DNA of 12,900 bases. Origin: an uncultured Eubacteriales bacterium (GTDB lineage: Bacteria; Bacillota; Clostridia; Oscillospirales; Acutalibacteraceae). Positions 6,521 through 12,065 of this stretch are shown piece after piece. A program made the position numbers and the translations under genes. How positions within the stretch are numbered: the stretch's first letter is position 1; each line of letters begins with the position of its first letter. Under the pieces are notes generated by a model that saw only the letters and a program-made list of their open reading frames with translations, was not told where the DNA came from and did not search any database. Location of the stretch: contig ONXZ01000079.1 in NCBI GenBank assembly GCA_900321905.1, forward strand, positions 1 to 12,900. Direction: 5' to 3'.

Positions 6521-7573
6521 CTATGAAATTGCAACGTTTCCGCCGTTGTTGGTGGAAGAAAACGCTATATAAGATTTGCCGATGTTAAACGCAATATCCT
6601 TGCCGTCAGCCGAGCGGATATTAAGTTTATCGCCTGCAACATCCCACTTGATTTTGGTGTATGAACCCATAGAAATCAGGTAACCTTCGCCGCCTTTGTA
6701 ATCGTAGTTAAGATAGGTGGTCGAGCCGCCTTTGTACGGTGTGGTGATGTATGTGCTGCTGTCCTGCAGAACAATAAGGTTTTTGAACTTAACGTCTGTC
6801 TGCCAGTCGTTTGTATGATATTTAAGGTCTTTTGAATTATAGGTGAATGTTCTTGTGTTTGTTCTTGATGAGAACGTTACGCCAACATTGTTTGCGGCGT
6901 CTTTGCCGACTTTTTTGTTTTTAACGTTGAACGTGAAGGAAGTCTTATCTTTCTTCTGTTTAACGCGGAAGCCCTTATTTTTGATTGTATCCGAAATATT
7001 GTTGCCGTAAAGAATTCCGCGGTGTTCAAGGCTTGTGCCTCTTGTCTGGTCTCTGCCAAACAGCGAGCCGCCGTTAATTCCGTCGATATCGTCAACTTTC
7101 AGCCTTTTGATTGTTGAGTAACCGCCCTCATATCCCGCTTTGCTGTGGCTGCCGCCCCAGTGGATAAATATTGCGTCAAACAGAGTTGAAAATCTTACAT
7201 ATGACGGACGTGCCGAACGCAGCGGACCTACCTTTTCAGGCACGCTTTTGTAGTCCGCATATATCCAAAGCATACGGCTGATACCGCCTTCAACTTCGCC
7301 CTCAACAATGATATCGGGTGTTTCAATACCCCACTGCGGTCTTGCGGGCTCCGCATTTTCAACAACAATTGCCACAGGGCGTTTGCCTTTTGCGGATTTT
7401 GCAAATTTCTTTTGACCTGTCAGCGGATTGCCGCCTGTAACAAACGGGCTGGTTGTCGTTTCCGTAGTAGTTGTGGTGGTTGTTGCAGTTGTGGTTTCCT
7501 CCTCGGGTTTGGAACATCCAAAGAGCGTAAGCACCAAAATAACTGCAAGTATTAACGAAATATATTTTTTCAT
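6521..7573 (-). CDS. YerB-type DUF3048-family lipoprotein
   Basis: 350-residue predicted lipoprotein anchored to the outer face of the membrane. The start at 7573 follows AAAGGA at good distance; an in-frame ATG at 7615 would sit inside the promoter dyad and was rejected. Residues 1-20 are a lipoprotein signal with lipobox LFGC (Cys20 lipidated). Residues 23-42 are a Thr/Glu-rich spacer with a run of Thr. Residues about 55-210 carry the DUF3048 N-terminal signature: RPVAIVVENAEPARPQWGI, then an EGGISRMLWIYAD strand and the basic VGPLRSARPSYV motif, close to the B. subtilis YerB pattern. Residues about 240-350 fit the C-terminal domain (FKNLIVLQD, GGEGYLISMG, ADGKDIAFNIGKSYIAF). The biochemical role of the family is not established. 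No operon partner; its promoter is divergent from the two-component operon. Confidence 0.9.
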   Translation of the reverse strand: MKKYISLILAVILVLTLFGCSKPEEETTTATTTTTTTETTTSPFVTGGNPLTGQKKFAKSAKGKRPVAIVVENAEPARPQWGIETPDIIVEGEVEGGISRMLWIYADYKSVPEKVGPLRSARPSYVRFSTLFDAIFIHWGGSHSKAGYEGGYSTIKRLKVDDIDGINGGSLFGRDQTRGTSLEHRGILYGNNISDTIKNKGFRVKQKKDKTSFTFNVKNKKVGKDAANNVGVTFSSRTNTRTFTYNSKDLKYHTNDWQTDVKFKNLIVLQDSSTYITTPYKGGSTTYLNYDYKGGEGYLISMGSYTKIKWDVAGDKLNIRSADGKDIAFNIGKSYIAFSSTNNGGNVAIS

Positions 7574-7589
7574 AATCGGGTGTCCTTTC

Positions 7590-7617
7590 ATATGGTATAG
7601 TAAACAATATACCATAT
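7590..7617. promoter_or_regulatory. 28-bp dyad over the core promoter of the YerB-family gene
   Basis: Perfect 10-bp arms ATATGGTATA / TATACCATAT (7590-7599 and 7608-7617) around GTAAACAA. The dyad covers the -10 and most of the spacer of the predicted minus-strand promoter, a classic repressor position. Its ligand is unknown, and AT-rich dyads can arise by chance. Confidence 0.45.
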
Positions 7618-7625
7618 ATCGTCAA
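7597..7625 (-). promoter_or_regulatory. Promoter of the YerB-family gene
   Basis: On the minus strand, TTGACG (7625-7620), a 17-bp spacer and TACTAT (7602-7597). The predicted start near 7590 gives a leader of about 17 nt containing AAAGGA before the ATG at 7573. The -35 is near consensus and the -10 matches 4 of 6. Confidence 0.6.
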
Positions 7626-7627
7626 AT

Positions 7628-7648
7628 TTTGCAATACATTATTGCAAA
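7628..7648. repeat. Inverted repeat TTTGCAAT-N5-ATTGCAAA
   Basis: Perfect 8-bp arms (7628-7635 and 7641-7648) lie just upstream of the -35 of the YerB-family promoter. A closely related dyad, TTTGCAAC-N8-GTTGCAAA, occurs at 7826-7849 in front of the response regulator. Possible binding sites of one regulator; not proven. Confidence 0.5.
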
Positions 7649-7663
7649 GACACAACATAATGT

Positions 7664-7706
7664 TTTAATGCTTTTTAATGTTCGTTTAATATTCGTGTTG
7701 TATTAT
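7664..7706 (+). promoter_or_regulatory. Response-regulator box with -10, distal promoter of the two-component operon
   Basis: TTTAAT half-sites start at 7664, 7674 and 7685, about one helical turn apart. The core TTTTAATGTTCGTTTAA (7673-7689) is followed after 11 bp by TATTAT (7701-7706), with no separate -35. A second site with the same core (one mismatch) and the same distance to TATTAT lies at 9873-9906. Direct repeats at 11-bp spacing are typical of OmpR/PhoB-family activators, so the regulator encoded at 7897 is the natural candidate. Transcription would start near 7713, leaving a leader of about 184 nt. Confidence 0.65.
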
Positions 7707-7714
7707 TCAGACAA

Positions 7715-7809
7715 GGGAAGTAACCCCCTTCCCCAAAAAAGGCTCAAAGCCTTTTAAACACTCTCCTTTCATACAGCGAGTCTGCGGTGTCCCCCCACTG
7801 CGGGCTCGC
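7715..7809 (+). other. Structured leader: three consecutive hairpins upstream of the two-component operon
   Basis: This stretch has no gene. It holds GGGAAG / CTTCCC (7715-7720 with 7728-7733), then AAAAGGCT-CAA-AGCCTTTT (7737-7755), a short terminator-like hairpin. A long GC-rich 14-bp stem with three G-U wobbles follows (7776-7789 with 7796-7809, six-base pyrimidine loop). If the distal promoter is used, all three would lie in the 5' leader and could act as an attenuator or processing site. I do not recognise a known riboswitch. Confidence 0.5.
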
Positions 7810-7825
7810 GCTCTTTAAAACCCCA

Positions 7826-7849
7826 TTTGCAACTTAACTTAGTTGCAAA
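7826..7849. promoter_or_regulatory. Inverted repeat TTTGCAAC-N8-GTTGCAAA before the response regulator
   Basis: Perfect 8-bp arms (7826-7833 and 7842-7849) separated by TTAACTTA. The repeat ends just before the proximal promoter candidate at 7853-7881, a suitable place for a regulator site. It resembles the dyad at 7628-7648, with T/C and A/G swaps next to the spacer. Confidence 0.5.
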
Positions 7850-7852
7850 ATG

Positions 7853-7881
7853 TTTACTATTTTTCAAATATATGCTAATAT
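7853..7881 (+). promoter_or_regulatory. Possible proximal promoter of the two-component operon
   Basis: TTTACT (7853-7858), a 17-bp spacer and TAATAT (7876-7881) preceded by TG (7873-7874), an extended -10 form. The predicted start near 7888 is very close to the GGCGGTGATT ribosome binding site, leaving almost no leader, which weakens the call. Confidence 0.35.
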
Positions 7882-7896
7882 ATAGGCGGTGATTAT

Positions 7897-8580
7897 ATGC
7901 GTATTTTAGTAGTAGAAGATGAATATAAACTTGCTGACGTAATTGCTGCAAGGCTAAAAAAGGAAAAGTATGAGGTTGATATTTCCACCGACGGCGAGGA
8001 CGGACTCTATAATGCCGAAAGCGGAATTTACGACCTTATTATTCTTGATGTTATGCTGCCGGGCGTAAACGGGTTTGAAATTCTCAGCCAGATACGCGAG
8101 GAGGGTATAACTTCAAAGGTAATTATGCTCACCGCAAAAAGTATGCTTGAGGATAAACTCGAGGGTCTGACAGGCGGCGCAAACGACTATGTCACAAAGC
8201 CGTTTCATATGGACGAACTCCTCGCAAGGGTTAATATTCAGTTGCGTCAGGACTCATCAAACGTGCAAAAGGACTATATTGAGTTTGGCGATATCAGACT
8301 CGGCACCGAAACATCAAGCCTCACCTGCACTTCAACAGGCGAGAGCATTAATGTAATTAATAAGGAGTTTCAACTCCTTGAATACTTTATCAACAACCCT
8401 GACAGAATTCTGTCAAAAGAGCAGATTTACGACAAGGTATGGGGTTACGATAACGAGATTGAGTCAAACAACCTTGAAGCGTATTTGTCCTTTATCCGCA
8501 AAAAGTTAAAGGCAATCGGCGCAGGCGTTAACATCAAGGCAGTTCGCGGTATGGGTTACAGAATGGAGATTAAAGAATGA
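7897..8580 (+). CDS. OmpR/PhoB-family response regulator
   Basis: 227 residues, normal length for the family. The receiver domain (about 1-118) has all key residues: acidic pocket E7/D8, phospho-acceptor D51 in the LIILDVMLP strand, switch residue T79, and K101 in the YVTKPF motif. The winged-helix DNA-binding domain (about 128-227) has NKEFQLLEYFINNPDRILSK, the recognition-helix region SNNLEAYLSFIRKKL, and the wing VRGMGYRM. The ATG at 7897 is preceded by GGCGGTGATT, a ribosome binding site form also used by the HTH gene. The stop overlaps the kinase start by 4 bp (ATGA), so the two are translationally coupled. Boxes with 11-bp-spaced TTTAA repeats upstream of this operon and before the gene at 9938 are its likely targets (inference). 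Confidence 0.96.
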   Translation: MRILVVEDEYKLADVIAARLKKEKYEVDISTDGEDGLYNAESGIYDLIILDVMLPGVNGFEILSQIREEGITSKVIMLTAKSMLEDKLEGLTGGANDYVTKPFHMDELLARVNIQLRQDSSNVQKDYIEFGDIRLGTETSSLTCTSTGESINVINKEFQLLEYFINNPDRILSKEQIYDKVWGYDNEIESNNLEAYLSFIRKKLKAIGAGVNIKAVRGMGYRMEIKE

Positions 8581-9812
8581 ACAAACTAAGATTACAGGTC
8601 TTTGGTGTGATTTTTCTGATTCTCACGCTTATAACCACCGCTATTTTCTGCGGATATAATATGGTTATATATAATCATCAGTATCAATCTGTAAAACGTT
8701 GCCTTGACCAGACTTCTCATATGAACATCAGCGGTTTTGGGCAAAAAAAAGGCGATTTTGAGCCTGACGGCAGCGCAGTCAACCGCAAACCCGAAAACGT
8801 GGACGACATCCGTTTTATCGACTTTACGGTTTATACGGTTAAACTCAACAGCGACAACACTGTTTCAGAAGTTATCAACCATTCTGGTGACGGTACAAGT
8901 GATGAAGATATTGAAAAAATTGCTACTGTAATGATTTCGCAAAGTTATCAGAGCAGTATCGGCAATTTGTACTTTGCCGATTACTCGTATTCGTACCTTT
9001 CAGGCGAGGCTATTACAATTGTAAACAACGAAGGCACAAAGCAAACGCTGCGCAATACGCTTTTGTATTCTCTTATTCTGTATTTTCTTATTGAGGGTAT
9101 TATTTATCTTGCCGCAAGAATACTCACCCTGCGTATCACAAAACCTGTGGCCGACAGTTTTGACAAGCAAAAGCAGTTTATCGCTGACGCTTCGCACGAA
9201 CTTAAAACGCCGCTGTCGGTTATCATAGCAAGCGCGGACGCACTCGAAACAAATCCTACTGAGCACAAGTGGCTTGAAAATATCAAGAGCGAGAGCGACA
9301 GAATGAACAAACTCGTCGCCGACCTGCTTGAACTTGCTAAAAGCGAAGAAGTTGCCGACAAAAGCGAGTTTGCCGCAGGCGATTTATCTAAGGTTGTGGA
9401 AAAATCGGCGCTCACCTTTGAGGGCGTTATGTTTGAAAAAGGCGTTTTTCTAACCGATGATATTCAAAGCGGAATTGAGATGAAAATGAGCGAATACAAG
9501 ATTCAGCAACTTATTGCAATTCTGCTTGACAATGCAGTAAAACACAGCGAAAAAGGCTCGACAGTAAATATCGCTCTCAAAAAGGACAAGGACATTATCC
9601 TGACTGTAACCAACGAGGGCGAGGGCATACCGAAAGGTGAGGAGGAAAAAATCTTTGAGCGTTTCTACCGTGCAGACGAGTCGCGTAACAGGAACGAAAA
9701 CCGTTACGGATTAGGTTTGGCAATTGCAAAAAATATCTGTCAACTCCACGGTGGCACAATCTCCGCAAAGTCTGAAAACGGCAAAACAACATTTAAGGTA
9801 ATATTTAAATAG
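8577..9812 (+). CDS. Membrane sensor histidine kinase, partner of the adjacent response regulator
   Basis: 411 residues. Membrane segments at about 8-29 and 160-180 bracket an extracytoplasmic sensor region of about 130 residues that I cannot assign to a known sensor fold. The second helix is followed by only about 20 residues (RITKPVADSFDKQKQ) before the H-box FIADASHELKTPLSVI, with phospho-acceptor His207, so a full HAMP domain is absent. The ATPase domain has the N-box LLDNAVKHS (Asn319), an NEGEGIP G1-like box, the F-box FERFYRADESR and the G2 box GLGLAIAKN (Gly378, Gly380). It autophosphorylates and passes phosphate to D51 of the regulator. It overlaps the regulator gene by 4 bp and is followed by a terminator, so the operon is two genes. 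Signal unknown. Confidence 0.95.
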   Translation: MNKLRLQVFGVIFLILTLITTAIFCGYNMVIYNHQYQSVKRCLDQTSHMNISGFGQKKGDFEPDGSAVNRKPENVDDIRFIDFTVYTVKLNSDNTVSEVINHSGDGTSDEDIEKIATVMISQSYQSSIGNLYFADYSYSYLSGEAITIVNNEGTKQTLRNTLLYSLILYFLIEGIIYLAARILTLRITKPVADSFDKQKQFIADASHELKTPLSVIIASADALETNPTEHKWLENIKSESDRMNKLVADLLELAKSEEVADKSEFAAGDLSKVVEKSALTFEGVMFEKGVFLTDDIQSGIEMKMSEYKIQQLIAILLDNAVKHSEKGSTVNIALKKDKDIILTVTNEGEGIPKGEEEKIFERFYRADESRNRNENRYGLGLAIAKNICQLHGGTISAKSENGKTTFKVIFK

Positions 9813-9822
9813 TATAGTGTAG

Positions 9823-9853
9823 GGACCGCTGACCACAGCGGTCCGCTTTTTTT
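9823..9853 (+). terminator. Rho-independent terminator of the two-component operon, hairpin-repeat family member
   Basis: Perfect 9-bp stem GGACCGCTG / CAGCGGTCC (9823-9831 with 9836-9844), ACCA loop, then GC and seven T. The sequence around the stem (TGTAGGGA...CCACA...TCCGC) matches the hairpin at 11968-11996 with paired changes in the stem, so it appears to be a member of a dispersed intergenic repeat. Confidence 0.88.
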
Positions 9854-9872
9854 ATCAAAAATTATTTTTGCG

Positions 9873-9906
9873 TTTTAATATTCGTTTAAGGAAGGCGGTG
9901 TATTAT
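9873..9906 (+). promoter_or_regulatory. Activator-type promoter of the beta-helix protein gene (response-regulator box plus -10)
   Basis: TTTTAATATTCGTTTAA (9873-9889) followed after 11 bp by TGTATTAT with the -10 TATTAT at 9901-9906. The region normally holding the -35 is occupied by the direct repeat, as in PhoB-activated promoters. The predicted start near 9913 gives a 25-nt leader with AAAAGGAG before the ATG at 9938. Sequence and geometry match the site at 7673-7706. Confidence 0.65.
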
Positions 9907-9937
9907 GTGCTCAACAAAACAAAAGGAGATGGCAATT

Positions 9938-11932
9938 ATGACAAAGAAACGCAGAACATTACGAAATATAATAATGATATTAATGATTGTAGCCTTTGCC
10001 GCTTGCGGATATATGACGTATGACGCGGCGACAAGCAACAATACACCGCAGATTGGTATGCAAATGCAGGGCGGACAGCAGTCCGACAGCAATGCGCAGC
10101 CACCCGAAATGCCGAGCGGCGATAGCCAGAACGGCAACTCAAACGGTCAGCCGCCTGAAATGCCGAGCGGCGATAATCAGAACGGCAACTCAAACGGTCA
10201 GCCGCCCGAAATGCCGAGCGGCGATAACCAGAGCGGTGACTCAAACGGTCAGCCGCCTGAAAAACCGGACGGCGACAACCAAAATGGCAACTCAAACGGT
10301 CAACCGCCTGAAAAACCGGACGGCGATAACCAAAACGGTGACTCGAACGGTCAGCAGAAATCCGCTGACTCAAACAGCACAAACAACAGTCAAAACAGCG
10401 ACGGCAACTCCGCAAACAACACGCAAAACAGAAAGCAGATGAGCGGCGATAAAATGGGCGGTAGGCACAGCAAGTCGGTATCACCGATTTACTACGTTGC
10501 ATTCGCTATTGAAGGCATTGGCATAGCAGCACTTCTGCTATATCTCATTATGTCGCATATGAACAAACGCGGCGCACGCGAATCGCTCAAAGGCGGCAAG
10601 CGCATAGCGGTATTCGTGCTCGCAACAATCGTCATTGCTTCAGGTCTTACATTTGCAGGTTCGTCGGCAGTTTGCAGCGCATCACCTCAACAAATGGGCG
10701 GAGGTATGCATCAAATGGGCGGAGCGCCCGGCGGCAACTCGCAGTCATCTGAAAGCGTTGAGGCAAACGGTGCAACCACGGTTGACGGCAAGGAGCAGAC
10801 GCTCGCCGACAGTTACACTTCAACCACGGCTGACGAAAGTCCGATTCTCGTAACAAACGGCGGTAACGCCACAATTACAGGTACAGTCAACAAAAAATCA
10901 GGCGACAGCACTAACACAGAAACGTCCGAGTTTAACGGTATTAACGCAGGTGTACTCGTTCAGGCTGACTCAACTGCAACTATTGAGGGCGCAACAATCA
11001 CCACAAGCGCAAAGGGCGCAAACGCTGTGTTCTCAACAGGCGAAAATTCAAAGGTTTACGTTAAAAACACAACTATCAAAACTACAGGCGCTTCATCGTC
11101 AAGGGGACTTGATTCTACCTATGGCGGATATATTGAAGCCGACAACGTAACAATCACAACGCAGGGCGGGTCTTGCGCGACTCTTGCAACCGACAGGGGC
11201 GAGGGTACGGTTATTGCAAACAACTCTACCCTTGAAACCAACGGCGCAGGTTCACCGATAATTTACTCAACGGGCAATATCAGCATTGACAACACAACAG
11301 GCACGGCAAACGGTGCGCAGAACGTTGTTATCGAGGGTAAAAATTCCGCAACTGTCACAAACTCAACACTTACCGCAAGCGGCGCAGGCAACCGCGGCAA
11401 CGTTGATCAGGCAGGCGTTATGATTTACCAGTCAATGAGCGGTGACGCAGGCGAGGGAACAGGCACATTTACTGCAAAGAATTCCTCTCTGTCAATTCAG
11501 AAGAACAGCGATTACTACAAAACAGCGCCTATGTTCTTTATCACAAACACAGACGCAGTAATCAATCTCACAAACACAAAACTTGCTTTTGGCAGCGGCA
11601 CACTTATCAGCGCCACGGGTACAAGCGAGTGGGGCAACAGCGGCTCAAACGGCGGCAATGTAACGCTCAACGCAACAAGCCAGACTCTCAAGGGTAATAT
11701 CGAAGTTGACAAAATTTCAACAGCGAACATCACGCTCAAAAAATCGACTTACGAAGGTACGATTAACGGCGACAACACTGCAAAAGAGATTAAACTCACA
11801 CTCGATAAAGACTCAAAAATCACCCTCACAGGCGATTCATATGTAACCTCGCTCGACAATGCCGACTCAACAAACAGCAACATCGACTTTAACGGCTACA
11901 CCCTTTACGTCAACGGCAAGGCGGTTAACTAA
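9938..11932 (+). CDS. Membrane-anchored beta-helix surface protein with Pro/Gly/Asn-rich repeat stalk
   Basis: 664 residues. The ATG at 9938 has GGAG (9925-9928) 9 bp upstream; an in-frame ATG at 9905 lies inside the -10 box and was rejected. Residues 11-27 are a membrane segment ending near Cys23 (FAAC, only a marginal lipobox). Residues 51-135 are five copies of a 17-residue repeat (SNGQPPEMPSGDNQNGN type), then an Asn/Ser-rich stretch. Two more hydrophobic segments follow at about 184-204 and 222-243, then a Met/Gly-rich patch (QQMGGGMHQMGGAPGG). Residues about 270-664 are repetitive, rich in Thr/Asn/Gly and nearly Cys-free. Turns such as ATITGTVN, ATIEGATITTSAKGANA and VYVKNTTIKTTG recur, typical of a right-handed parallel beta-helix like those annotated as carbohydrate-binding or adhesin-like proteins in clostridia. 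No catalytic motif is visible. It directly follows the two-component operon and carries the matching promoter box, so it is probably an output of that system. Ligand and exact topology are uncertain. Confidence 0.8.
   Translation: MTKKRRTLRNIIMILMIVAFAACGYMTYDAATSNNTPQIGMQMQGGQQSDSNAQPPEMPSGDSQNGNSNGQPPEMPSGDNQNGNSNGQPPEMPSGDNQSGDSNGQPPEKPDGDNQNGNSNGQPPEKPDGDNQNGDSNGQQKSADSNSTNNSQNSDGNSANNTQNRKQMSGDKMGGRHSKSVSPIYYVAFAIEGIGIAALLLYLIMSHMNKRGARESLKGGKRIAVFVLATIVIASGLTFAGSSAVCSASPQQMGGGMHQMGGAPGGNSQSSESVEANGATTVDGKEQTLADSYTSTTADESPILVTNGGNATITGTVNKKSGDSTNTETSEFNGINAGVLVQADSTATIEGATITTSAKGANAVFSTGENSKVYVKNTTIKTTGASSSRGLDSTYGGYIEADNVTITTQGGSCATLATDRGEGTVIANNSTLETNGAGSPIIYSTGNISIDNTTGTANGAQNVVIEGKNSATVTNSTLTASGAGNRGNVDQAGVMIYQSMSGDAGEGTGTFTAKNSSLSIQKNSDYYKTAPMFFITNTDAVINLTNTKLAFGSGTLISATGTSEWGNSGSNGGNVTLNATSQTLKGNIEVDKISTANITLKKSTYEGTINGDNTAKEIKLTLDKDSKITLTGDSYVTSLDNADSTNSNIDFNGYTLYVNGKAVN
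10088..10354 (+). repeat. In-frame 51-bp tandem repeat (five copies plus a partial)
   Basis: The coding units start at 10088, 10139, 10190, 10241 and 10292 with exact 51-bp period, each encoding S-N-x-Q-P-P-E-[MK]-P-[SD]-G-D-x-Q-[NS]-G-[ND], followed by a partial SNGQ. The first three copies carry EMPSG and the last two EKPDG, suggesting stepwise duplication. The repeat forms an extended hydrophilic stalk and could vary in copy number. Confidence 0.9.
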
Positions 11933-11955
11933 GTTTTGGGTATTCAGTTGTCGAG

Positions 11956-12015
11956 CCTACGGTGAACTGTAGGGAGCGATGCCCACATCGCTCCGCGGAC
12001 GGGTTGGGAAACCCG
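11956..12015. repeat. Intergenic hairpin cluster (dispersed repeat type)
   Basis: Three stems lie side by side: CCTAC / GTAGG (11956-11960 with 11969-11973), GGAGCGATG-CCCA-CATCGCTCC (11973-11994), and CGGGTT-GGGA-AACCCG (12000-12015), the last with a GNRA-type loop. The middle stem is the counterpart of the hairpin at 9823-9844: flanks and loop are conserved and the stem changes are compensated. The region contains no open reading frame of note. Confidence 0.65.
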
Positions 12016-12021
12016 CCCCTG

Positions 12022-12062
12022 CAAAAAAGAAAAAACGCAACCGATTTTCTCGGTTGCGTTTT
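12022..12062. terminator. Terminator between the beta-helix gene and the CobW-family gene
   Basis: Perfect 11-bp stem AACGCAACCGA / TCGGTTGCGTT (12034-12044 with 12050-12060) with a TTTTC loop. On the minus strand it is followed by a T-rich tail (TTTTTTCTTTTTT type), making it strong for the minus-strand gene ending at 12066. On the plus strand the tail is only four T, so it is weaker for the beta-helix gene. Confidence 0.85.
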
Positions 12063-12065
12063 GCT

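Noticed and set aside
7428..7757. Plus-strand open frame of 109 codons across the YerB-family start region
   Set aside because: The first half is antisense to the Thr-rich spacer and signal peptide (giving Val runs), and it crosses promoters and hairpins. No ribosome binding site.
7776..7809. GC-rich hairpin considered as a third member of the hairpin repeat family of 9818 and 11968
   Set aside because: The stem, loop and flanks do not align with the TGTAGGGA...CCACA pattern on either strand, so it is treated as a separate structure.
7776..7820. The same hairpin considered as an intrinsic terminator
   Set aside because: It is followed by only three T and then A-rich sequence. Attenuation is possible, but a plain terminator call is not supported.
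9905..9937. In-frame ATG start 33 bp upstream for the beta-helix protein, with GGCGGTG before it
   Set aside because: The ATG lies within the predicted -10 (TATTAT), so a transcript from that promoter would lack it. The ATG at 9938 has AAAAGGAG at good spacing.
10088..10354. Regular repeats considered as a CRISPR array
   Set aside because: The 51-bp units are contiguous, without unique spacers, and stay in frame within a long coding sequence.
10020..10442. Plus-strand open frame of 140 codons, Arg/Thr rich, overlapping the repeat stalk
   Set aside because: It is an alternate frame of the same repeats, kept open by the repetitive sequence. No start signals.
9936..10502. Minus-strand open frame of 188 codons rich in Cys/Arg/Ser with apparent repeats
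   Set aside because: It is the shadow of the 51-bp repeats of the gene on the other strand. Its repeats and odd composition come from that coding sequence.
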